In this document: positions 35,532 to 42,502 of the stretch, one piece after another
How the letters are laid out: the number at the start of each line of letters is the position of its first letter
Numbering within the stretch: position 1 is the stretch's first letter
Origin: Tenacibaculum gallaicum
GTDB taxonomy: Bacteria; Bacteroidota; Bacteroidia; Flavobacteriales; Flavobacteriaceae
Reading direction: 5' to 3'
Assembly: GCF_003387615.1 (NCBI RefSeq)
Contig: NZ_QUNS01000005.1
Span: 1-64,000, forward strand
DNA length: 64,000 bases
The notes under the pieces: generated by a model
Databases searched by the model: none
Told to the model about the DNA's origin: nothing
Seen by the model: only the letters and a program-made list of their open reading frames with translations
Made by a program: the position numbers and the translations under genes

Positions 35532-36632
35532 CTACTTATTGGTAACAAATATTTCTTTTAATTGCTTAATTACATTTCCGTTTCCAGTGACTGTAATTTC
35601 TCCAATTTTATCGGCTATTTTCTCCACATACTCCATTTCTTTTAACTTAAACAACATTTCGTTGTCTTCCATTAATTTAGCAGTATTTAATAAGCTTCTT
35701 GTTGAAGCTGTTTCTTCTCTTCTAGTAATAATATTGGCTTGTGCTTTCTTTTGTGCTACCAATACCTGATTCATGATTTCTTTCATTTCTCCTGGTAAAA
35801 TAACATCTCTAATTCCGCAACCTTGAATTACTACACCTAAATTTTCAGCATTTTCCTTCGTTTCTTCAAAAACTGCTTTTGACACATCTTCTTTATTGGC
35901 TAATAATTCATCTAATGTATAGTGTCCTACATATTTTCTCAATGCCAATTGCATGTTTACATACAATTGTTTTTCATAATCTTTATTAGCTAATAATACT
36001 TTTTCAATATCAATTACTTTGTATTGCGTATAAAAGTTAACTCTAACATTTGCTTTGTCTTTGGTTAACAATTCCTGACCTGCAACTTCTAATTGCAATT
36101 GTCTGGTATCTACTTTCGCTATTTTAATAGTTGTTTCATTTTTCCAAAACCTATACGTCCCTCCTACCAATGTTTTTTGATAGGTATCATTTACTAATAA
36201 TACAGCTTTTTCATAGGCAGCAACTTCAAAAGTTCTAACATATTTGCTCACTTCATAATTATTGAATAAAGATGTATCTACTTTTTCAGTAATCTCGATC
36301 TTGCTTAGATCTATTTTTTGAAAGGTTCTAGTAATAAATCCTTTCCAGAAAACGTGTCTTCCTGCATTTAAAACTCTTTGAAAGTTGTTGTTTTCGTACA
36401 TAAAAACTAACTCGTTGTCTTGTACTTCTACAACCTCTAACATTGCTGCTAAAGTTGTGTCTTGTAACAACACTTCTAAGGCTATTGATGCATAAAAATC
36501 TTTTGTTAAATCGTATTCTACCATTGTTTGATTAAACCCTAACCAATGTGTACCTGCTTTGATTACTTTTATGTAATCTCCTTTTTTAAATACTAATCCT
36601 ACTTTTCCTTGGTTAATTGTTATTCTTTTCAT
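35532..36632 (-). CDS. Soluble SPFH/slipin-like protein with extra N-terminal domain
   Basis: The 366-residue protein lacks a membrane helix. Residues 1-100 form a beta-rich module that seems to be repeated at about 110-180 (VLNAGRHVFWKG and LVGGTYRFWKN echo KAGTHWLGFN). An SPFH domain follows at about 110-300 (EKAVLLVNDTYQKTLVGG ... GVVIQGCGIRDVILPGEM) with a C-terminal helix. It is larger than the usual slipin. It lies on the same strand as, and downstream of, the rtcB-prfH-TPR operon and tRNA-like RNA. Confidence 0.8.
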   Translation of the reverse strand: MKRITINQGKVGLVFKKGDYIKVIKAGTHWLGFNQTMVEYDLTKDFYASIALEVLLQDTTLAAMLEVVEVQDNELVFMYENNNFQRVLNAGRHVFWKGFITRTFQKIDLSKIEITEKVDTSLFNNYEVSKYVRTFEVAAYEKAVLLVNDTYQKTLVGGTYRFWKNETTIKIAKVDTRQLQLEVAGQELLTKDKANVRVNFYTQYKVIDIEKVLLANKDYEKQLYVNMQLALRKYVGHYTLDELLANKEDVSKAVFEETKENAENLGVVIQGCGIRDVILPGEMKEIMNQVLVAQKKAQANIITRREETASTRSLLNTAKLMEDNEMLFKLKEMEYVEKIADKIGEITVTGNGNVIKQLKEIFVTNK

Positions 36633-36861
36633 AATCTTTTTGTTTTTAATTGTTTATACGTTGTTTTCTCACCCTAGAGAAATTTGTTTGTTTTTGTAAA
36701 AAGTATTGAATGTTAATGCTTATAAGCCTACGGAAATAATAAGATTGCATAGCTTTTGTATTGTTGTTTACTACATGGGTTATACTAATTAATACTATAA
36801 CTGATATACTAAAGTTCAATACATTGTTTATGTAATGGTTATTATTTCAAAGTACGTTTAT

Positions 36862-36899
36862 AAGTGTTTATTTAAAAACTCATTAAATATTCAACACTT
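36862..36899 (-). terminator. Large hairpin at the 3' side of the tRNA-like RNA
   Basis: AAGTGTT pairs with AACACTT, and inner ATTTAA/TTAAAT pairs continue the stem. It lies about 60 nt beyond the last T-arm and is a candidate 3' boundary of the RNA; the U-tract is poor. The rest of the gap 36633-36861 shows only AT-rich upstream sequence of the SPFH gene. Confidence 0.45.
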
Positions 36900-36945
36900 T
36901 TGGTTCATCAGTTTTACAAGGTGATGAGCTTCCTGATGACTTTTA

Positions 36946-37150
36946 CTCAAGTCGTGAGGTCGGACTCGAACCAACATGCCGTTAGGCTTACCATAATTAC
37001 TAGAACCGAAATCTAGTGCGTTTGACCACTCCGCCATATCCTCTCAGATAGTGGGATTCGAACCCACGAATTTTAAATGTCTATTGTTCTACCTAATTGA
37101 ACTACATAACCTTTCAATTATGACGGGACTCGAACCCGCAACACATAGAG
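36946..37150 (-). ncRNA. tRNA-mimic RNA array, bacterial Y RNA-like (permuted cloverleaf)
   Basis: Three T-arms are exact 17-mers of the GTTCGA type: 37123-37139, 37051-37067 and 36959-36975. Module 1 is a complete circularly permuted tRNA. In order it has the 3' strand of the anticodon stem (TCTAT, 37145-37149), a 5-nt variable region, T-arm 1, acceptor stem CATAATT-GAAA-GGTTATG (37105-37122, 7 bp closed by a GNRA loop), TA, D-arm (37086-37102), A, and the 5' strand ATAGA (37080-37084). Module 2 has T-arm 2, TATCT-GAGA-GGATA (37037-37050), D-arm (37018-37034) and a hairpin with loop TTTCGGT (37000-37016). T-arm 3 is followed by CTCA-N5-TGAG. Bacterial Y RNAs are known to carry a tRNA-mimic domain and to be encoded near Ro60 and RtcB. 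Degenerate tRNA genes are the alternative. Confidence 0.75.
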
Positions 37151-37311
37151 TGAGATTATTTTTTGGTGAATAATCAAAACCTTCAAGACTAGTTGCATAT
37201 ACAATTCTAATACATATACTGTAAGAATGTATACAATGGTGCTATACAGAAACACGCAACAAGACTTGCTTGATATTTTTATCTATTTATGTAAATGAAC
37301 TTTTATTATCA

Positions 37312-37340
37312 CCTCATTACACTGCTCGTTATAATGAGGC
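37312..37340 (-). other. 5' hairpin of the putative tRNA-like transcript
   Basis: CCTCATTA (minus strand) pairs with TAATGAGG around a 12-nt loop. It lies about 45 nt after the predicted start of transcription and contains the stop codon of a 17-residue frame. Confidence 0.5.
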
Positions 37341-37382
37341 TTTTCTTAGCAATTTTTCCAGCTCTTCAAATATCTTTTTCAT
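37329..37382 (-). CDS. Possible 17-residue leader peptide before the tRNA-like RNA
   Basis: The first ATG after the shared promoter opens MKKIFEELEKLLRKASL and stops inside the 5' hairpin. The peptide would be an amphipathic, charged helix. The ATG is about 10 nt from the -7 element, so it would be nearly leaderless. Chance is quite possible at this length; its position right after the operator makes it worth recording. Confidence 0.3.
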   Translation of the reverse strand: MKKIFEELEKLLRKASL

Positions 37383-37387
37383 AATTA

Positions 37388-37435
37388 CACTGCAAATATT
37401 ACGTTGTACTACGCAATGTTTTTGCGTACTAAAAA
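37388..37435 (-). promoter_or_regulatory. WYL-type operator/promoter, copy 1 (upstream of the tRNA-like RNA)
   Basis: These 48 bp match 42503-42550 at 42 positions without a gap. They contain the palindrome TACGCAA-N5-TTGCGTA and, on the minus strand, AATATTTG, a one-mismatch -7 element, followed by CAGTG. The palindrome lies upstream of the -7 element, which suits an activator. Transcription to the left would produce the 17-residue frame and the tRNA-like array. Confidence 0.7.
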
Positions 37436-37951
37436 TTATTTTTGTTTTTTCTTACTTTTTTTCTTCTTTTTCTTAGGAAGCTTATCCTTTACTCTTTCTG
37501 TATGCTCTCTTAGGGTTCGCATATAGTCTTCGTTATAGGTGTGTGTTTTAGCAACCTTTAAAGTCTGCAATGATTTTTTATACGCTTGTTTTTGTTCATA
37601 TAGTTGAGCTTTTCCAATGTATAGAATTGCTTTATCGGATCCTTTTACCGTTAATGCGAAATCAATGAATCGCTCAACTTCCTCATAATCTTCATTCCAT
37701 AATAACACATTGATGTAATGCGGATATACGTTAAAAGCATACATGTTTTCTGCTAAAGCTTCTGTATAATACAGTTTTGCTTTTTCAAAATCACCTAAGT
37801 GTTCTGCGTAAATGCGTCCCATTAAGCACAACGCTACTACATTTTTTTCTTCATACGCCAAAGCATACGTTAATGCCTCCATTGTTTCTTCTAATTCATA
37901 AGGAAAAGCATCTAATGCTTTAAATATGTAATTGTTTGCTAATGTTTTCAT
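37436..37951 (-). CDS. TPR-repeat protein with poly-lysine tail, third gene of rtcB operon
   Basis: The 171-residue protein has about four TPR-type helical pairs (ETMEALTYALAYEEKNVVALCLMGRIYAEHLGDFEKAKLYYTEAL and following). It ends in KLPKKKKKKSKKKQK, a basic tail suited to RNA or ribosome contact. Only one base separates its start from the prfH stop, so translation is coupled. TPR partners are not standard for RtcB-PrfH; this may be an adaptor specific to this lineage. Confidence 0.8.
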   Translation of the reverse strand: MKTLANNYIFKALDAFPYELEETMEALTYALAYEEKNVVALCLMGRIYAEHLGDFEKAKLYYTEALAENMYAFNVYPHYINVLLWNEDYEEVERFIDFALTVKGSDKAILYIGKAQLYEQKQAYKKSLQTLKVAKTHTYNEDYMRTLREHTERVKDKLPKKKKKKSKKKQK

Positions 37952-37952
37952 C

Positions 37953-38645
37953 TTATTCTAATTGTTTACGCAAATCGCTTTTTAATTGATTACGTGTTGT
38001 TTTAAATCTTTTTTTGTTGTTTTTAACTTTAAAATCAGTTCCTACAAATACTTTTACTGGATTTCCTCTTTCTAAGTCTAAATGGTTTTCCCATTCTTGT
38101 TTTATAGTGTGTTGTAATTGATTTATATTATGATTCGCTATCAAGTTTTTTAAACGTTGTACAGCTATTTTTTTATTCTGATGCTGTGAACGACTTTCCG
38201 AGACCAATACTTGAATTCCTGTTGTGTTATGTTTTGCTCGTACAGCAGAACTTACTTTATTTACATGTTGTCCACCAGGGCCAGAACTTCTAATTGCCTG
38301 ATACTCGATGTCCTTTTCTTTTATGGTTAACTCATTGTTATACTGCAATTCAAAACAACCAATAAACCAGTTTTTACGTTTATGGTATTTTCTAAAAGTG
38401 GATGTTCCTATCCATTGAATAGTTCCTGCCCAATCTTTTAAAAATAAAGACAGGTTATTTCCTTTTAGTTGAATACTTACTGATTGTATGGTTCCATTCT
38501 CTATTCCATTTTCTTTATGAAGAATGTCATACGTTATATTATGTTCTACTACAGCTTTTATAAATGCTTTGAGCACTTTTGCTACTACCCAGCAGCATTC
38601 TGAAGGTCCACGACCCGCTGTAAATTGTATTATTTTTATGTCCAT
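37953..38645 (-). CDS. prfH: Peptide chain release factor homologue PrfH
   Basis: PrfH is a class I release factor paralogue that, with a partner RtcB, rescues ribosomes cleaved in the 16S decoding centre. The 230-residue protein begins with the diagnostic IIQFTAGRGPSECCWVVAKVL. The catalytic GGQ is at residues 124-126 in RSSGPGGQHVNKVSSAVRA, and the C terminus is basic. It lacks the N-terminal domain 1 and stop-codon-recognition features of RF1/RF2. It is encoded 113 nt after rtcB, the canonical pairing. Confidence 0.93.
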   Translation of the reverse strand: MDIKIIQFTAGRGPSECCWVVAKVLKAFIKAVVEHNITYDILHKENGIENGTIQSVSIQLKGNNLSLFLKDWAGTIQWIGTSTFRKYHKRKNWFIGCFELQYNNELTIKEKDIEYQAIRSSGPGGQHVNKVSSAVRAKHNTTGIQVLVSESRSQHQNKKIAVQRLKNLIANHNINQLQHTIKQEWENHLDLERGNPVKVFVGTDFKVKNNKKRFKTTRNQLKSDLRKQLE

Positions 38646-38658
38646 TTTAATTTTCTAT

Positions 38659-38750
38659 TCATATCATTACGAGTATGAAACGAAGCAACCTGTTAATTGA
38701 TAGACAGATTACTTCATTATCTCATTTTGTTTCCTTCATCGTAAAGACAA
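38659..38750. repeat. Imperfect palindromic REP-like sequence between rtcB and prfH
   Basis: CATTACGAGTATGAAACGAA and the following GCAACCTGT are partly mirrored by ACAGATTACTTCATT and TTTCCTTCATCGTAAAGAC. From memory the words resemble the flavobacterial extragenic repeat with ATTGCGAG...GAAGCAATCTGT arms. It is degenerate, with many mismatches. It sits in a 113-nt gap inside the operon and could stabilise or process the mRNA. Confidence 0.45.
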
Positions 38751-38758
38751 TTGTTCTT

Positions 38759-40150
38759 TTACTTATCCATTCGTACAATTTTAGGCGTAAAAGTTCCTAA
38801 TACTTCAACCAACTCTTGCTGATTAGCCATTACTTTTTTGATATTTTTATACGCCATAGGTGCTTCATCTACTCCACCTCCAATAAGCGTAACTTCATTC
38901 ATTTTTAACTGATGTTTCATATCACTTTTAGTAAATTTCTCTTTACACGTTCTTCTTGAATGTTTTCTTCCTGCTCCGTGTGATGCCGATTGTAAACTCT
39001 CCTGATTTCCTAAACCTCTAACAATGTATCCTGGTGCGGTCATAGACCCCGGAATTATACCCAATGCTCCTTTATTAGCGGGTGTTGCTCCTTTTCTATG
39101 TACAATACATTCAACTCCATTTAGCTGTTCTTTCCAAGCAAAATTGTGATGATTCTCAATCATTGCTAAAGATTTTACACCTAGTAATTTCGCTATTCGT
39201 TTGTGAATATTATCATGACATGCTTTGGCATAATCACCTGCTAAATTCATTGCTAGCCAATATTCTTGTCCGTCGTGCGTATCTAAATCTAACCATGCTA
39301 AATGTTGTACATTTTTAGGTAACGGACATTGTTTACTCGCTAAATAGGTATAGTGTTTTGCTATGTTTGCTCCCAATCCACGTGATCCGCTATGCGTTAA
39401 CAATCCTACATATTCTCCTACGGGCACATTAAATTCATTGTGTTCATCTGTTATGGTTACCATTCCGAACTCCACAAAGTGATTTCCACCTCCAGAAGTT
39501 CCTAATTGATTATATGCTTTTACTTTTAACCGTTTTAGTAAAGGGATGTCTTGGAACTCATTCCGTTCAAAAATTTCATAATCTTGTTTTTTATCATGTG
39601 TTTCATACATTCCAAACTTGGTATGTTCCTTCAAGATATTTTCTAATTGATGCTGCTTCCCTTTTAAATAAGAAGCGTTCATCGGAAAAATACTCAATGC
39701 CATTCTACAGCCAATATCTACTCCTACCCCATACGGAATTACTGCATTTTCAGTAGCAAGCACGCCACCTATGGGTAATCCGTACCCAGAATGTGCATCA
39801 GGCATTAAAGCTCCTTGTACCGCAATTGGTAATTTTAAAGCATCATACAACTGAAACTTAGCTTGCTCATCAATTTCATTTTCTCCATAAATAGAAAACG
39901 GAGCTCTTGTATTTCGCAATTCATGCATTTTAATTTCAACAGGCTTGGTTAAGCCTTCAGCAACTTTACCCCAAATAGCATTTCCTTGATATTTTTCTGG
40001 ATAAAGCAATACATTTTTTGCTTCTTCTAAAATACGTTCTTTCTTTTCTTTTTTTCTATATCGGTTGATTTGCCCTAAGGCAATATTTATACTATTATTT
40101 TTTGGAAAGCCTAATTTGATTAGATCTTTTCCTTTTAGTTTATTTCCCAT
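38759..40150 (-). CDS. rtcB: RNA-splicing ligase RtcB
   Basis: RtcB joins RNA ends with 2',3'-cyclic or 3'-phosphate to 5'-OH ends through a guanylated histidine. The 463-residue protein shows the Mn-binding residues in GVGVDIGCRMAL, GGGNHFVEFG and HSGSRGLG, and the nucleophile H391 in SASHGAGRKHSRR. It heads the minus-strand operon rtcB-prfH-TPR, matching the RtcB2-PrfH ribosome/RNA repair pairing. No WYL-type palindrome is visible upstream of rtcB itself. The operon's target could be damaged 16S rRNA or tRNA. Confidence 0.95.
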   Translation of the reverse strand: MGNKLKGKDLIKLGFPKNNSINIALGQINRYRKKEKKERILEEAKNVLLYPEKYQGNAIWGKVAEGLTKPVEIKMHELRNTRAPFSIYGENEIDEQAKFQLYDALKLPIAVQGALMPDAHSGYGLPIGGVLATENAVIPYGVGVDIGCRMALSIFPMNASYLKGKQHQLENILKEHTKFGMYETHDKKQDYEIFERNEFQDIPLLKRLKVKAYNQLGTSGGGNHFVEFGMVTITDEHNEFNVPVGEYVGLLTHSGSRGLGANIAKHYTYLASKQCPLPKNVQHLAWLDLDTHDGQEYWLAMNLAGDYAKACHDNIHKRIAKLLGVKSLAMIENHHNFAWKEQLNGVECIVHRKGATPANKGALGIIPGSMTAPGYIVRGLGNQESLQSASHGAGRKHSRRTCKEKFTKSDMKHQLKMNEVTLIGGGVDEAPMAYKNIKKVMANQQELVEVLGTFTPKIVRMDK

Positions 40151-40256
40151 GTTGAGACATTATAAGGTTGGGCACCAATGTTCTAATTAGTGCTTTGTAT
40201 CAATATTTTTCTCTTTGCTTCGGAAATTGAAAACTATACGGAAATGTGTCGCATAA

Positions 40257-40291
40257 AAAAATCCGAAACGTTATTGAGGCTTCGGATTTTT
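40257..40291. terminator. Terminator upstream of rtcB
   Basis: An 11-bp stem AAAAATCCGAA/TTCGGATTTTT with a 13-nt loop. On the minus strand it would end the short transcript containing the 27-residue frame before rtcB begins. Confidence 0.8.
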
Positions 40292-40313
40292 CATATATAA
40301 GTTGTTGTTATTT

Positions 40314-40397
40314 CTATGTATGAAGAAAATCGCGAAGCATGTGTACAAAAGAACCTGGTTCTTTTATTGTACTTATGTTTAATTGATATTTGAACAT
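40314..40397 (-). CDS. Possible 27-residue small protein upstream of rtcB
   Basis: A 27-codon frame starts MFKYQLNIST and ends LRDFLHT. It is bracketed by a -7-like CATCTTTG (40480-40487, minus strand, one mismatch) and a strong terminator at 40257-40291, so it would be a complete small transcription unit. No family is recognised. The gap 40151-40858 also holds a 10-bp hairpin at 40543-40572 (ACACTTATAT/ATATAAGTGT) and the terminator at 40665-40698. Confidence 0.35.
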   Translation of the reverse strand: MFKYQLNISTIKEPGSFVHMLRDFLHT

Positions 40398-40664
40398 GGT
40401 TACTTCGTTTTTAAAAATTATTATTTTGTTATTGAGTATGTTTATACTTGAACTGCGCTCTGTAAAAAAATTACTGGTGCAAAGATGTGAGCCTTTTTTG
40501 AATTACACAAGTTTAAATCGATTTTATTTTACTGAAAATCAAACACTTATATTAAATTAGAGATATAAGTGTCCTGTCCGAATTTCTTCAGATTAGTAAC
40601 CTATTGGTTGTAAGCTATGTAGCATTTTACATATTGATTTCAAAGGCTTGAATTTTTTTATAAA

Positions 40665-40698
40665 AAAAGCGTCCAAATTTTATAATTTGGACGCTTTT
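40665..40698. terminator. Terminator downstream of the S24/S26-like gene
   Basis: A 15-bp stem AAAAGCGTCCAAATT/AATTTGGACGCTTTT with a 4-nt loop, 160 bp beyond the stop at 40859. Confidence 0.85.
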
Positions 40699-40858
40699 AG
40701 TGATTTTATACTACAATAACCTTATTGATAACTCCATAAAAATCGCTTTTGAGCGTCCGATATGTGTATGAATTGCATTAGCATAGGTTAAAATTTCGTT
40801 TAATTAATTTATAAAATATGTGAGAATCTTCATTCTCTTTTTTTCTTTCTTAAAATGC

Positions 40859-41155
40859 CTATGGCATTGGTAATATCTCTACTACTATTCCATATACATT
40901 CTTAGTCCATCCGTTTATTCTTCCATGATTATTTCCTATTAGCAAACCTCTTTTGTTATTTTTTCCTTTTACAAGGTGCGTAAAACAGTTTCCACGAACT
41001 TTGCAATACACAATATCGCCAACCTTACAATCTTCCCAGTTTATCGGTTTTAGTTTTACAGGTTGTTTAGATTTTAAAATAGGCAACATAGAATTACCTG
41101 GCTCTTTTGAAATAATGGTTTCTCCATTATTTAATTTTTGAATTTTCCAATTCAT
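40859..41155 (-). CDS. S24/S26 peptidase-fold mini-protein
   Basis: The 98-residue protein has the start of an S24/S26 (LexA/signal-peptidase-like) fold: EPGNSMLPILKSKQPVKLKPI with the GxSMxP serine motif, GDIVYCKVRGNCFTHLVKG and GLLIGNNHGRINGW. There is no HTH or membrane helix, and no obvious catalytic lysine. It may be a stand-alone sensor or a processing domain. It is monocistronic, with CATATTTG (41239-41246, minus strand) as a one-mismatch -7 element and a strong terminator. Confidence 0.7.
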   Translation of the reverse strand: MNWKIQKLNNGETIISKEPGNSMLPILKSKQPVKLKPINWEDCKVGDIVYCKVRGNCFTHLVKGKNNKRGLLIGNNHGRINGWTKNVYGIVVEILPMP

Positions 41156-41348
41156 TAGTATTATATTTTATAAATTATGTAAAACACTATTGCCTTACAT
41201 ATCTCATAAAATTTCTAAGCCATTTCAATGAACTGCTGCAAATATGATATTTTTAGTTGATTTTACCTATTAGATTTATTTTAAATTAAGTATTACTAGT
41301 TTAACCTACTCCTAAAGCTTGTTTAAATAAATCGATACTCTTTCTTAT

Positions 41349-41948
41349 TCAACTTTTGTTTTCATCTAGTTTTACTTCTTTTATAACATTATTTTGTTTT
41401 AAGACCTTATCATCACTTTTTACTTCTATTTCGCAATTTAAAAATCCATACCAATTTTCATTTTCTTTGAATGAATTAAATTTTGAAATGACTTTTTCTG
41501 AAAATAATTTTGCTCTATCTACCACCTGCTCATTTGTTAATGAATAATAATAGAAGCCATCCCCTAAAATATTGTCATTTAACATATAAAATTCAAATAA
41601 TATATCATATTGATATTCAGTTTGTGAATTTAAGCTTGATAATGAATTAATTGCACTTAAAACAACCTCATTTTCATTAGAACTTGATAGTGTCAAACAT
41701 AAAGAATACACTTCTAAACTTAATAGTTCTTCCTCAGAGCTGTTATCTTTTATAAGGTTTAATAACCTTCTTCTATAATCATTAGATTTATAATTAATAT
41801 TTATAAAGTCAAATAGTAAACCTTCACTGTTGAATTCGTTATTTTCTACCAGTTTGTATAAAAAGCTTTCAAAAACTTCTATGTCAATTTTATCTGCCAA
41901 AAGCCGATATGCCTTTTGTTTTAACTTTTGAGTTATTTTTCTTTCCAT
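41349..41948 (-). CDS. Hypothetical acidic helical protein, cotranscribed with 3'-phosphatase
   Basis: The 199-residue protein is largely alpha-helical and acidic, with a basic first segment (MERKITQKLKQKAYRLL). No domain is recognised; it is not Ro60/TROVE by length or pattern. It starts 28 nt after the Pnkp-like phosphatase gene and so is transcribed from the WYL-associated promoter. That link to an RNA repair enzyme makes it a candidate new component of the response. Confidence 0.65.
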   Translation of the reverse strand: MERKITQKLKQKAYRLLADKIDIEVFESFLYKLVENNEFNSEGLLFDFININYKSNDYRRRLLNLIKDNSSEEELLSLEVYSLCLTLSSSNENEVVLSAINSLSSLNSQTEYQYDILFEFYMLNDNILGDGFYYYSLTNEQVVDRAKLFSEKVISKFNSFKENENWYGFLNCEIEVKSDDKVLKQNNVIKEVKLDENKS

Positions 41949-41976
41949 TATTTTTTAATTAATTGTTCATGATTTT

Positions 41977-42432
41977 TTAAAAATCACCATAAAACACTTG
42001 TAAACAAGGGAGTTTTAATTCTTTTCTCCATAAATCAACCACCTGATTTCTATCATCTAAAACAAACTCAATAAAGTACTTATGCTCTATTTTCCTTTTA
42101 AATAGTTCTTCTTTAATAATAGCATCTTTTCTATTATCTCTTGATTTACGCATCCATAAATTGTCATAAGCTATTTCATGTTTTTTTAACCAAGACTCTG
42201 TTTCTGGTTGGTATTTAGCTTCTCTACCTGATAAAAGAAGTATTTTATATCCTAATTGTTGGTAATTCTTTACTAAATTAACAATAGGTACATTAGGTAA
42301 ATCTTGTTCACACCTACTACCATCAAAAGGACTTCTGTTATTTATCAAAGATAAAGTTCCGTCTAAATCACAAATAATAGCTTTTGGTAAAGCTTCATCT
42401 TGATTTCTATATTCATTTTTAAGTTTTTTCAT
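41977..42432 (-). CDS. Stand-alone T4 Pnkp-type polynucleotide 3'-phosphatase
   Basis: The 151-residue HAD protein follows the phosphatase domain of T4 polynucleotide kinase-phosphatase along its whole length: ICDLDGTLSLINNRSPFD (D22 and D24 as nucleophile and acid), NYQQLGYKILLLSGRE, RKSRDNRKDAIIKEELF, VLDDRNQVVDLWR and the final VFYGDF. The kinase domain is absent. In T4 this domain removes 3'-phosphate and 2',3'-cyclic phosphate from RNA ends. The gene is transcribed divergently from the WYL regulator over a shared operator. Confidence 0.85.
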   Translation of the reverse strand: MKKLKNEYRNQDEALPKAIICDLDGTLSLINNRSPFDGSRCEQDLPNVPIVNLVKNYQQLGYKILLLSGREAKYQPETESWLKKHEIAYDNLWMRKSRDNRKDAIIKEELFKRKIEHKYFIEFVLDDRNQVVDLWRKELKLPCLQVFYGDF

Positions 42433-42502
42433 TTTTCTACGTTTTAAATATTTTCATATCCATAACAATTTCCCCACTTAAACGACCTCTTTTTCTTAAT
42501 CA

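Noticed and set aside
36950..37200. Three ordinary tRNA genes on the minus strand
   Set aside because: T-arms are perfect but normal-order acceptor and anticodon stems do not pair for modules 1 and 2; the permuted order pairs much better, so I did not call tRNA.
41175..41185. Another TTATGTAAAA junction word near the S24-like gene
   Set aside because: No repeat module follows it, and such AT-rich words are expected by chance in this genome.
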